DNA from: Variovorax sp. 54
GTDB taxonomy: Bacteria; Pseudomonadota; Gammaproteobacteria; Burkholderiales; Burkholderiaceae_C
Length of the DNA: 64,000 bases
Assembly: GCF_002754375.1 (NCBI RefSeq)
Contig: NZ_PEFF01000001.1
Location: 1,426,001-1,490,000 of the forward strand
Reading direction: 5' to 3'
Shown here: positions 44,400 through 53,085 of the stretch, piece by piece
Layout: every line of letters starts with the position of its first letter
Position numbering within the stretch: position 1 is the first letter of the stretch
Program-made: the position numbers and the translations under genes
Notes under the pieces: generated by a model
What the model was told of the DNA's origin: nothing
What the model saw: only the letters and a program-made list of their open reading frames with translations
The model's database searches: none

Positions 44400-46783
44400 G
44401 GCTTTTGCCTATCGAGGGGCACCCCAATCGTGTGTTGACCGAGATGGTATTTCATCAAGGGACGCGGTGGATTTCCAGTTGAAACTGCGCGGCCTTGAGC
44501 ATCCAGAACAGCTTCTTTTCGGCTGTTCCTTCGCCACGCGAAATTGATCATTTCAGTGGCACTGCGAGTCACGTCTTCAAGAAGGACATACTTGAGATAA
44601 ATAATGCTTTGCAAGCGAGCATCCAACCCATTCAAGTTCTCGATCGACACATAGCCATTGACATCTTTACTTGCTGTGATCGCATCCGTCTGCGAAATAC
44701 CACCATCCAGGTGATTCAGCATATTTTCTCTCTTTACCAAATAAAAGCACGCACTGTCCACGCAATTTTCAGCGTTGCGTCCACCTCTGTTGTCGCGAGC
44801 TATCAGCGTGTCGGGATCCCATCCAAGAGCGGGGAAATTATTCGACGGGAATGTCCTTTTAAAACTTCGAAACTCCCCATATGCTTTGTAATTTTCAAGA
44901 TGGGTCAACTGAATGAGACCACGCCCGTAGTAAGGACTGTATCGCGCGTTCTCTCCACCACCTTCTTTAACCATACTTAAATTGGCGGTCTCCGGAATTA
45001 CATGGGCAAACAGATGAAGCAATCTTTGCCTGGATGCGCTGACTCCATACTTCCTTGTCGCCCTGTTGAAGGGAAGCGCCCACTCGTTTGCTCGCGCAAT
45101 GGCTGTTTGCCAGGTGATCTGCGACGAATTGAAAGAACCGCCATTCAAATGCAATTGTTTTCTCGGAAAACACTGCGCGAGTTCCTGTGTGCTCAACCAT
45201 CCGCATCGCCGCATGTGCCCCACAAATTCTCTCGGATGAAAACGCCAGTCAGCATCCAGAACCGCTTGGGGTAGTTCAGGAAAGCTGAGCGCTTTCGCAT
45301 GGTTCACGAATCGGCGCCACTTCTGTGCACTCGTGGCGTCATCGTCGGTCGATTTGGAGTCTCCGATTTCCAGCCATCCGTAGCGCGCCTCAATGCTTGT
45401 TTGATCCCATTCGCTGGGGAATCGGCAAATAGCTCGGCGCAGCTTCTTTCTTACTTCGGCCTCTCCCAGCCGGCGCGCCAATTGAGCGACTTGCATGCGC
45501 TGGTCGTTCTTGGGGTCGGGATCACGAATCAGCGTTTTCATATGCAGCGAGTCGCATCGCTGATCGGTCGGTGCAGGATCGTCGTCAAAGCAGTTCCAAC
45601 CCATGACAGGCAGGAAATCCGCATCGCTGAACTTGAAGGTGCCTTGTGCATTGAGGTCCGCCCATATCTCTCCGGAGCTTGTCACGATCTTGCGCCAATG
45701 GGCCGCGTTGGCTGGGAGCGGATCGCTTCCCAGGTTGCGACCGAAGCGTAGCAACTCAAACCAGCCGCTGGGACTGCTCGTGGCCTGTGCGGCGGCGTCC
45801 AGCGCATCGTGACGATCATTGGAAGCGACGTACAGGTCGTATTCGAAGCTCTGGTTGGCAGTTGTAGAAGCGTTCGCGCGATGAACATAGTCGTCTCGAC
45901 TGTCGTTCCTCGGTGAACCGACGGCCAAGCCGCGCGTGTCGTAGCTCGTCAGGGTCGCCCGACCTTTTTCGTAGGCGATTTGCACCCACAAAGGGGCGTG
46001 CAGCGTGTTGGGCGGGAAGTAGTCCGAGGCAGGGCTTGCCGCACCACCCGGGTTGCCAGCTGAGCGCATGTGATGGGTCGGCCGGCTGGTGCTGGTCGGC
46101 GTGCCGGCAGGCAGATAAATATAGAGACTGCCAAAGACACTGTCAGTGCGGCCATTGGCGGCAGGTGGCGTCAGCGCCAATGGGTCGACCCAATCGGGGC
46201 CGCGCCTCGTGAGCGACACAAGGTTCGCTTTGTTGCAGCAGATTTCGAAGTGGACCTGCCCATCGTGACCGTAGATCTGCCCCGGTGAACCAAGCTCTTC
46301 CTTTCGATAGACGGCATTTCCAACCGACCATGCCACGCCTGTTCTTGGGCAGGCGGCAATGCTGCTCAGATGCATGCAAACGCTGTAGTAGACGACCTCT
46401 GTGGCGAGAGTCCCCGCAGCACCGATCTCCGTCTTGTGTTCGATGACAAGGAGCCCGTCGCTGGTCCAGGCGGCGGAAGGCACATCGGTGGGGAGTGGGT
46501 TGTAGTTCAGCGGATGATCAAGCTCTGCGTTCCGCGCAGTGGGTGAATGAACAAAGACGACCGTGCCATCGGCGACGGCGCGAACTGGCAAATACGCCCC
46601 ATCGGCAATGGGTGCCTGGATATGGATGCCGTTGTGCCAAGCCAATTTCAGGCTCAAAGGAAACGAACCCTCAGGTGCGTTGGTGCTCGTCAGGCGAGAG
46701 GCAGGTTGCGCCATGGCCGTATCGAGCCATGCATCGTCGGACTGGCCGGCATGATCGGGCAGAAAGGGCGGGCTGATGATCAT
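44396..46783 (-). CDS. Putative type VI secretion peptidoglycan hydrolase (M23-like plus GH19/lysozyme-like)
   Basis: The 795-residue protein has no signal peptide. Residues about 40-225 look like a divergent M23/LytM-type domain (WHNGIHIQAP with His50 and His54, MHLS with His138, VHFEIC with His178). Residues about 510-750 match the GH19/lysozyme-like domain of type VI secretion cell-wall effectors: REFVGHMRRCGWLSTQEL, then HVIPETANL with the candidate catalytic Glu598, KEGGGENARYSPYYGRGLIQLT, NYKAYGEF and SKDVNGY. It lacks secretion genes nearby. GC drops from about 60-67% near the N-terminus to about 47% in the toxin part. The gene overlaps the exported small protein gene. Delivery by a type VI system is inferred from the family, not shown here. 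Confidence 0.82.
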   Translation of the reverse strand: MIISPPFLPDHAGQSDDAWLDTAMAQPASRLTSTNAPEGSFPLSLKLAWHNGIHIQAPIADGAYLPVRAVADGTVVFVHSPTARNAELDHPLNYNPLPTDVPSAAWTSDGLLVIEHKTEIGAAGTLATEVVYYSVCMHLSSIAACPRTGVAWSVGNAVYRKEELGSPGQIYGHDGQVHFEICCNKANLVSLTRRGPDWVDPLALTPPAANGRTDSVFGSLYIYLPAGTPTSTSRPTHHMRSAGNPGGAASPASDYFPPNTLHAPLWVQIAYEKGRATLTSYDTRGLAVGSPRNDSRDDYVHRANASTTANQSFEYDLYVASNDRHDALDAAAQATSSPSGWFELLRFGRNLGSDPLPANAAHWRKIVTSSGEIWADLNAQGTFKFSDADFLPVMGWNCFDDDPAPTDQRCDSLHMKTLIRDPDPKNDQRMQVAQLARRLGEAEVRKKLRRAICRFPSEWDQTSIEARYGWLEIGDSKSTDDDATSAQKWRRFVNHAKALSFPELPQAVLDADWRFHPREFVGHMRRCGWLSTQELAQCFPRKQLHLNGGSFNSSQITWQTAIARANEWALPFNRATRKYGVSASRQRLLHLFAHVIPETANLSMVKEGGGENARYSPYYGRGLIQLTHLENYKAYGEFRSFKRTFPSNNFPALGWDPDTLIARDNRGGRNAENCVDSACFYLVKRENMLNHLDGGISQTDAITASKDVNGYVSIENLNGLDARLQSIIYLKYVLLEDVTRSATEMINFAWRRNSRKEAVLDAQGRAVSTGNPPRPLMKYHLGQHTIGVPLDRQKP

Positions 46784-47040
46784 GTACGCGCCTCACAAGG
46801 AGACCCCGTCGAGATCAAGACCGGCGCTGCTCGCCGCAGCAGGAAAAAAGGGAAACACAGGAGAGTGACTCGAGAGCGGCACGGCATCGACGGCTTCCAT
46901 GACAAGGAAATAGGTCGAGGCAGTTTGCTGGGGCTGCTCTGCTCACACTGCGAACAATCGTCACCCGAAACTCAGGCAGGCGGGCCTGGCATCTAGCTAC
47001 CAGCCCGACCCGTGAAAAAGTCGATACCGCCGGGGAATAC

Positions 47041-48435
47041 TCAGTCCAGCGTCGGCTCGGCCCGCACCGCTTCAGGCGGTGGCACGCTGTTGTCACCGGC
47101 CACCGACGTCGTCACCGGCTCCGCCGCCTGCGCAATCGCCAGCACCGCCGCCGCCGTGCGTTCGGCTGCCCCGCGGTTCGACGATGAGAAGGCCAGCGCG
47201 GCCTGCGCCATCACGGCGCGGCGCTCGGGGTTCTCGACCAGCTTGAGCGCGGCCGTCACGGCCTGCTCCATGCCCTCGACGCGCAATGACGCGCCCGCAG
47301 CTAGCGACAGCTGCGCCGCCTCGGCAAAGTTGAAGGTCGACGGGCCCATCACCACCGGGCAGCCGCAGGCCGCCGGCTCGATGAGGTTCTGTCCGCCCAG
47401 CGGCTCGAAGCTGCCGCCGAGCAAGGCCACGTCGGCCAGGCCGTAGTACAGCGCCATCTCGCCCAGCGAATCGCCGAGCCAGATCTCGGCCTCGGCCGGC
47501 TGGCCGGCCGCGCTGCGGCGTGCCACGGCAAAGCCCTCGGCCTCGATGAGCGCCGCCACTTCGTCGAAACGCTGCGGATGGCGCGGCACGATCATCCACT
47601 GCACATCGTGCACGCGCTTGGAGATCGAGCGGATCGCGCCCTGCTCGGGCGGCACCGGCGAGGTGGCGCCGAAGCGCTTGAGCACCTCGAGCAGCAGGCG
47701 TTCTTCGCCGTCGCGCGAGCTGGCCAGCACGACCATCGGGCGCGGCAGGTGCTCGCGCAGCGAGACGGCCGTGGCCAGTTGCCGCGCGTCGGGCGTGGCG
47801 TCGAACTTGAGGTTGCCGTAGATGCCAGCCACCTTGGCGCCGAGCGACACCAGCCGGTGCGCATCGGCCTCGGTCTGCGCCCAGACGGCAGTGAGCGCCG
47901 AGTACGCCGGCCGTGCCAGCCCGCTGAGCCGTTCGGCCGCGGCACGCGATTTCTCGTTGAGCCGCGCATTGGCCAGCACCAGCGGAATGCGGCGCTCGGC
48001 GCAGGCGGCGGCCATCTCGGGCCAGACCTCGGTTTCCATCAGCACGCCGATGCGCGGCTGGAAGCGGTCGAGAAAGCGGGCGACGGCGCCCGGCGTGTCC
48101 CACGGCTGCCAGACCTGCGTGTCGCCGGGTTCGAGCAGCTTGGCGCCCTCTTCGCGGCCCGTGGCCGTGCCGTGCGTGAGCAGGATCGGAATGCCCGGGT
48201 ACTGGCGCCGCAGCTCGGCGATCAGGATGGCGGCGGCGCGCGTCTCGCCGAGCGAGACGGCGTGCACCCAGCACTGGGCAAAGCCGGTGGTGGCGTCGTC
48301 GTAGTGGCCGAAGCGCTCTTCGACAGCCACGGCATAGCCGGGCTCGGCGATGGCGCGGCGCCGCAGCTTGCGGCGGACCAGCGGTTGGACGGCGGTGGTG
48401 AAAACGCCGTAAAGGCGAAGCAGCAGGGAACGCAC
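47041..48435 (-). CDS. waaA: 3-deoxy-D-manno-octulosonic acid transferase
   Basis: The 464-residue glycosyltransferase adds Kdo to lipid A precursor on the cytoplasmic side of the inner membrane. It has KdtA motifs: FGHYD near the N-terminus, HAVSLGETRAA, GVLMETEVWPEM, and the donor-site run DVALLGGSFEPLGGQNLIEPAA given in its parts as DVALLGGSFEPL and GGQNLIEPAACG. The GTG start at 48435 gives the family N-terminus (VRSLLLRLYGVF). It follows the phosphomannomutase gene by seven bases, so the two are coupled. Confidence 0.94.
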   Translation of the reverse strand: MRSLLLRLYGVFTTAVQPLVRRKLRRRAIAEPGYAVAVEERFGHYDDATTGFAQCWVHAVSLGETRAAAILIAELRRQYPGIPILLTHGTATGREEGAKLLEPGDTQVWQPWDTPGAVARFLDRFQPRIGVLMETEVWPEMAAACAERRIPLVLANARLNEKSRAAAERLSGLARPAYSALTAVWAQTEADAHRLVSLGAKVAGIYGNLKFDATPDARQLATAVSLREHLPRPMVVLASSRDGEERLLLEVLKRFGATSPVPPEQGAIRSISKRVHDVQWMIVPRHPQRFDEVAALIEAEGFAVARRSAAGQPAEAEIWLGDSLGEMALYYGLADVALLGGSFEPLGGQNLIEPAACGCPVVMGPSTFNFAEAAQLSLAAGASLRVEGMEQAVTAALKLVENPERRAVMAQAALAFSSSNRGAAERTAAAVLAIAQAAEPVTTSVAGDNSVPPPEAVRAEPTLD

Positions 48436-48442
48436 AGGTTCT

Positions 48443-49825
48443 TCAGTGAGCAGCAGCGGCCAGCGTGGCGTCGGGCTTGACCGTTCGCAGCACCGCAAGC
48501 ATCTGGGTCTCGATGCGTTGGAGCGCCGCCTCGGTCTGGCCTTCGAAGCGCAGCACCAGCACGGGGGTGGTATTGGAAGCGCGGATCAGCCCGAATCCAT
48601 CGGGCCAGTCCACGCGCAGGCCGTCGATGGTCGAGACCTGGGCGGGAGCGTCGAAGCGCGCATTCTTCACGAGTTGGGCGACCAGCACGTGCGGCTCGCC
48701 TTCGGCGCAGGCGACGTTCAGTTCAGGTGTCGAGAAGCCGGTGGGCAGCGCATTCAGCACGGCGTTCGCGTCCGGGTGCTTGCTCAGGATTTCGAGCAGG
48801 CGGCAGCCGGCGTAAGTGCCGTCGTCGAAGCCGTACCAGCGCTCCTTGAAGAAGATGTGGCCGCTCATCTCGCCGCCCAGCGGCGAATCGATTTCCTTCA
48901 TCTTCGCCTTGATGAGCGAGTGGCCGGTCTTGTAGATCATCGGCGTGCCGCCCGCGGCCACGATGGCCGGCGCCAGGCGCTGCGAGCACTTCACGTCGTA
49001 GACGATGGTGCCGCCCGGCACGCGCGAGAGCACGTCCTGCGCAAAGAGCTGCATCTGGCGATCGGGAAAGATGTTCTGGCCGTCCTTGGTGACGATGCCC
49101 AGGCGGTCGCCGTCGCCGTCGAAGGCCAGGCCCAGTTCGGCGTCGCCGCGGGCCAGTTCGGCCATCAGGTCCTTGAGGTTCGCGGGCTGGCTCGGATCGG
49201 GGTGGTGATTCGGAAAGTTGCCGTCGACTTCGCTGAACAGCTCGACCACTTCGCAGCCGATGGCGCGGAAGATGGCCGGTGCGGTCGCGCCCGCGATGCC
49301 GTTGCCCGAATCGACCACGATCTTCATGGGCCGTGCGAGCTTGATGTCGCCGACGATGCGCTGCACATAGGCCTCGGTCACATCGACCTTGCGCACGCTG
49401 CCGCCCGGTGCGAGCTTTGCAGTGCCCTCTTCCATGGTCTTGCGCAGGCCCTGGATCTCGTCGCCGTAGATCGCGCGGCCGGCCAGCACCATCTTGAAGC
49501 CGTTGTAGTCCTTCGGGTTGTGGCTGCCCGTGACCTGGATGCCGCTCGTGCACAGCGTGTGGGCCGCGAAGTACAGCATCGGGGTCGTGACCGCGCCCAC
49601 GTCGATCACCTCGACGCCGGTGGCGACCAGGCCGTCGATCAGTGCGTCCACCAGCGCCGGACCCGACAGGCGGCCGTCGCGGCCCACGGCCACCGAGGTC
49701 TCGCCGGCCGCGCGTGCTGCGCTGCCAAAGGCACGACCCAACGCCTCGGCCACTTCGACATCGAGACTGAGGGGCACGACGCCGCGGATGTCATAGGCCT
49801 TGAAGATCGATGCGCTGAGCTGCAT
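48443..49825 (-). CDS. Phosphomannomutase/phosphoglucomutase
   Basis: The 460-residue alpha-D-phosphohexomutase has the phosphoserine loop TGSHNPKDYNGFK, the Mg loop AFDGDGDRLG, the sugar loop GEMSGHIFFKERW and the phosphate-binding C-terminal RASNTTPVLVLRFEG. It interconverts hexose 1- and 6-phosphates for envelope sugars. The start at 49825 (MQLSASIFKAYDIRG) resembles AlgC; in-frame ATGs at 49861 and 49870 add 12-15 residues without family support. Close coupling to waaA fits LPS precursor supply. Confidence 0.93.
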   Translation of the reverse strand: MQLSASIFKAYDIRGVVPLSLDVEVAEALGRAFGSAARAAGETSVAVGRDGRLSGPALVDALIDGLVATGVEVIDVGAVTTPMLYFAAHTLCTSGIQVTGSHNPKDYNGFKMVLAGRAIYGDEIQGLRKTMEEGTAKLAPGGSVRKVDVTEAYVQRIVGDIKLARPMKIVVDSGNGIAGATAPAIFRAIGCEVVELFSEVDGNFPNHHPDPSQPANLKDLMAELARGDAELGLAFDGDGDRLGIVTKDGQNIFPDRQMQLFAQDVLSRVPGGTIVYDVKCSQRLAPAIVAAGGTPMIYKTGHSLIKAKMKEIDSPLGGEMSGHIFFKERWYGFDDGTYAGCRLLEILSKHPDANAVLNALPTGFSTPELNVACAEGEPHVLVAQLVKNARFDAPAQVSTIDGLRVDWPDGFGLIRASNTTPVLVLRFEGQTEAALQRIETQMLAVLRTVKPDATLAAAAH

Positions 49826-49935
49826 GAAGGGCGGGGTCACTGTTGGTTCGGAGTCGGGCATTGTAGGCAACGCGTTGTAGACATCGATGTCCGAAAACGG
49901 CCAGTTGAAACGAGTCGAAACCGTATCATTTCCCC

Positions 49936-51546
49936 ATGTCTACCGCCCACGCCCCCTCCGAAGTGCTCGAGAGCGACGCCTGCTACCTGGCAATGAAGAC
50001 GCACGACGCGCGCTTCGACGGCTCGTTCTTCACGGCCGTGACCTCCACCGGCATCTACTGCCGGCCGGTCTGCCGCGTCAAGCTGCCGCGGCGCGAGAAC
50101 TGCCGCTTCTTTCGCCACGCGGCCCAGGCCGAGGCAGCTGGCTTTCGGCCCTGCCTGCGCTGCCGGCCCGAGCTGGCACCGCGCGCGGCCAGCTGGTCAA
50201 CAGAAGATGCCTCGCGCATCCTCGCGCTGCAGGCCGCGCGGCTCATCGACGAGCCCGACGCCTGGTCCGAAGAAGGCCCCGGCGCGGCGCAGATCGCGGC
50301 CCGCCTGGGCGTGAGCGACCGCCACCTGCGGCGCATCTTCGAGGCGCAGTTCGGCGTGTCGCCGCTGCAGTACCTGCAGACGCGCCGCCTGCTGGCCGCC
50401 AAGCAGCTCATCGCCGACACGCGCCTGCCGATGACGCAGGTGGCACTGGCCAGTGGCTTCGCGAGCGTGCGGCGCTTCAACGCGGCCTTCGTGGAGCACT
50501 ACGGGCTCAACCCAAGCGCGCTACGCCGCGCGGGCGGCACCGAGGGCGGCGAAGGCAAGGCCATCGAAGTGCGGCTGGGCTTTCGCCCACCCTACGACGC
50601 GAACGCCATGCTCGGCTTCTTCGCTCGGCGCGCGTTGCGCGGCGTCGAGACCGTGCACACCGCCGACGGCAAGGAACCCGCCAAGGGCAGCACGCCGACC
50701 TATGTGCGGCTGGCGCGCACGCTGCGCGTGCAGCAACAAGGCGGGCAGACACACGCCGGCTGGCTGCAGCTGCGCTTCGACCTCGAACGCGAGCAGGTGC
50801 TGCTGGCCGTGAGCGATTCGCTGGCCGCGGTGCTGCCGATCGTCATCAGCCGCGCACGCGCGCTGTTCGACCTCGACGCCGAACCGATGGCGATCAACGC
50901 CGCGCTGCATGCCGCCTTTCCGCATGGCGACGGGCTGCGCGTGCCGGGCACGGTCGATGGTTTCGAGCTCGCGGTGCGGGCGGTGCTGGGCCAGCAGATC
51001 ACCGTGGCCGCGGCGCGCACGCTGGGCTCGCGGCTGGTCGAGGCTTTCGGCGACGCCATCGACACGCCCATCGACGGCCTGACCCGCCTGTTCCCCACGC
51101 CCGCCGCGCTGGCGGCAGCCAGCGGCGATGCGCTCGGACAACTGGGCATCGTGCGCCAGCGGCAGGCCGCGCTGCAGGCCATTGCGCGCGAAGTGGCCTC
51201 AGGCCGGCTGGCGCTGCATGCGGGCGCCGAAGTGCCCTCGACCCTCGCGGCGCTGCAGGAACTGCCCGGCATCGGCGCCTGGACCGCGCAGTACATCGCG
51301 ATGCGCGCCCTGCGCTGGCCCGACGCCTTTCCCGCCGGCGACGTGGCCCTGCAGAAGGCGCTGGGCGTGACCACCGCGCGCGCCGCGGGCGAGGCCTCGC
51401 AAGCCTGGCGGCCCTGGCGCAGCTATGCGGTGCTGCGCGCGTGGCACACGCCACCCGCACCTTCCGAACCGGCATCGGCTGCCGCGACGCCGATCGCTTC
51501 TTCTTCCGACCTCGCAACGGCAGGCCCCGTGCCTGAAAAATCATGA
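49936..51546 (+). CDS. alkA: Ada-type zinc/AraC domain fused to AlkA DNA-3-methyladenine glycosylase
   Basis: The 536-residue fusion has an N-terminal Ada-like zinc domain with four cysteines at 42, 46, 73 and 76 (GIYCRPVC, FRPCLRC), then an AraC helix-turn-helix (about 90-200) with ARLGVSDRHLRRIF, and a C-terminal AlkA domain with the helix-hairpin-helix LPGIGAWTAQYIAMRALRW and catalytic Asp469 (PAGDVAL). Cys42 can take the methyl group from phosphotriesters as in Ada. The protein should both sense alkylation and excise alkylated bases. Its stop overlaps ogt in ATGA, which supplies the alkyltransferase function. Confidence 0.93.
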   Translation: MSTAHAPSEVLESDACYLAMKTHDARFDGSFFTAVTSTGIYCRPVCRVKLPRRENCRFFRHAAQAEAAGFRPCLRCRPELAPRAASWSTEDASRILALQAARLIDEPDAWSEEGPGAAQIAARLGVSDRHLRRIFEAQFGVSPLQYLQTRRLLAAKQLIADTRLPMTQVALASGFASVRRFNAAFVEHYGLNPSALRRAGGTEGGEGKAIEVRLGFRPPYDANAMLGFFARRALRGVETVHTADGKEPAKGSTPTYVRLARTLRVQQQGGQTHAGWLQLRFDLEREQVLLAVSDSLAAVLPIVISRARALFDLDAEPMAINAALHAAFPHGDGLRVPGTVDGFELAVRAVLGQQITVAAARTLGSRLVEAFGDAIDTPIDGLTRLFPTPAALAAASGDALGQLGIVRQRQAALQAIAREVASGRLALHAGAEVPSTLAALQELPGIGAWTAQYIAMRALRWPDAFPAGDVALQKALGVTTARAAGEASQAWRPWRSYAVLRAWHTPPAPSEPASAAATPIASSSDLATAGPVPEKS

Positions 51547-52040
51547 AGTTCAAACGCACAGTCATTTACACCTCGCACATCGACACGCCGCTGGGCGGCG
51601 TCACGATGGCCGCCACCGACCAGGGCCTGGCCGGCGTCTGGTTCGACCAGCAGCGCCACTGGCCCGACACCACGGGCTGGCAGACGAAGGACGACCACCC
51701 CGCACTGGTCGAAGCCGCCGCGCAACTGCACGACTACTTCGCGGGCCGCCGCAGCCACTTCGACATGCAGCTCGACCTGTCGCACGGCACCACCTTCCAG
51801 CAAGGCGTGTGGCAGGCGCTGCTCGCCATTCCGGCCGGCGAGACCACGACCTACGGCGCACTGAGTCAGCGCGTGGGCAATCCGGCTGCGGTGCGCGCGG
51901 TCGGCGCGGCGGTCGGGCGCAACCCGATCAGCGTGATCGTGCCCTGCCACCGCGTGCTGGGTGCAGACGGCTCGCTGACCGGTTACGCTGGCGGGCTCGA
52001 TCGCAAGACGGCCTTGCTCGAACTCGAGACCGGCAAGTAA
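51543..52040 (+). CDS. ogt: Methylated-DNA--protein-cysteine methyltransferase
   Basis: The 165-residue protein has the acceptor motif PCHRV with Cys135, preceded by FQQGVWQALLAIPAGETTTYG and the helix-turn-helix recognition part RAVGAAVGRNP. It removes O6-methylguanine lesions by irreversible transfer to the cysteine. It is coupled to the Ada-AlkA fusion, giving a two-gene adaptive-response-like operon in which the sensor and the alkyltransferase are separate proteins. Confidence 0.95.
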   Translation: MKFKRTVIYTSHIDTPLGGVTMAATDQGLAGVWFDQQRHWPDTTGWQTKDDHPALVEAAAQLHDYFAGRRSHFDMQLDLSHGTTFQQGVWQALLAIPAGETTTYGALSQRVGNPAAVRAVGAAVGRNPISVIVPCHRVLGADGSLTGYAGGLDRKTALLELETGK

Positions 52041-52060
52041 GACAGAAGAAAACACCGCCC

Positions 52061-52100
52061 ATGGCGCGGCGCCACATCCCTCGATGTGGCGCCGCGCCAT
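52061..52100. repeat. Perfect 18-base-pair hairpin between ogt and the EamA gene
   Basis: Positions 52061-52078 and 52083-52100 are perfect reverse complements around the loop CCTC. The stem is GC-rich (it begins ATGGCGCGGCGCC). No T-run follows on the plus strand. It lies 20 bases after the ogt stop and 15 before the next start, so it is most likely a Rho-assisted terminator or an mRNA-processing hairpin. Confidence 0.8.
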
Positions 52101-52115
52101 TCCCCAAAGAGACGC

Positions 52116-53078
52116 ATGACCACAACGAACAACAACACCACCGTCGCTTCCTCGCCTGCCCCCGCTGCCGCCGCGCTCGCGCCCAAAGCGTGGCTCATCG
52201 ATCTCGTGCTGCTGGGCGCGCTGTGGGGCGCCTCTTTCCTGTTCATGCGCATCGGCGCGGCGGAGTTCGGCGCGCTGCCGACCGCCGCCGTGCGCGTGGC
52301 CATCGCGGCGGCGTTCCTGCTGCCGATCGCGCTGCTGCGCGGCCAGGGGCCGTCGATCGCGAAGCACTGGAAGGCCAGCCTCACGGTCGGCATCTTCAAC
52401 TCGGGCATGCCCTTCGCGCTGTTCTGCTTTGCGCTGCTGACCATCAACACCGGCCTGGCGGCGGTGCTCAACGCCACCACGCCGATGTTCGGCGCGCTGG
52501 TGGCCTGGGCCTGGTTCCGCGAACGGCCCAACGGCTCGCGTCTCGTCGGCCTGGTGATCGGCTTCGCGGGCGTCGCGATGCTTGCGAGCCGCAGCGCCGG
52601 CCTGCATGCCGGTGCCAGCAACCACGCCGCGCTGTGGGCCGTGCTGGCCTGCCTTGCGGCCTGCCTCTGCTACGGCATCTCGGCCAGCGCCACGCGCCGC
52701 CACCTGGCCGGCGTGCCTGCGCTGACCACGGCCACGGGCAGCCAGATCGGTGCCAGCCTGTTCCTCGTGCTGCCCGCCATCTGGCTCTGGCCCGCGCAGA
52801 TGCCCAGCCTGCGAGCGTGGCTGGCGCTGCTGGCGCTGGGCATCGCCTGCACGGGCGTGGCCTACATCCTGTTCTTCCGGCTCATCGAACGCGCCGGCCC
52901 GGCGCGTGCGCTCACCGTGACCTTCCTCGTGCCAGTGTTCGCGCTGTTCTACGGCGCCGTGTTCCTCGGCGAGCAGATCACGCAGTGGATGCTGATCTGC
53001 GCCTTCGTGATCGTGTGCGGCGTGGCGCTGTCGACCGGCATCGTCAAGCTGCCGTCGCTGCGCAAGGCCGCGAGCTGA
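52116..53078 (+). CDS. EamA/DMT-family transporter
   Basis: The 320-residue membrane protein has ten predicted helices in two EamA repeats: GALWGASFLFMRIGAAEFGALPTAAVR opens the first (given here as GALWGASFLFMRIG), and AGVPALTTATGSQIGASLF begins the second. LIERAGPARALTVTFLVPVF is the usual second-half signature. It probably exports an amino acid or other small metabolite. The start at 52116 follows the hairpin. Confidence 0.92.
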   Translation: MTTTNNNTTVASSPAPAAAALAPKAWLIDLVLLGALWGASFLFMRIGAAEFGALPTAAVRVAIAAAFLLPIALLRGQGPSIAKHWKASLTVGIFNSGMPFALFCFALLTINTGLAAVLNATTPMFGALVAWAWFRERPNGSRLVGLVIGFAGVAMLASRSAGLHAGASNHAALWAVLACLAACLCYGISASATRRHLAGVPALTTATGSQIGASLFLVLPAIWLWPAQMPSLRAWLALLALGIACTGVAYILFFRLIERAGPARALTVTFLVPVFALFYGAVFLGEQITQWMLICAFVIVCGVALSTGIVKLPSLRKAAS

Positions 53079-53085
53079 GCTTTCT

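Noticed and set aside
46784..47040. A small gene in the 257-base gap between the effector and waaA
   Set aside because: Short open frames on both strands have no start signals or recognisable sequence. The region looks like flanking debris of the inserted effector island, but no direct repeats or transposase fragments were seen.
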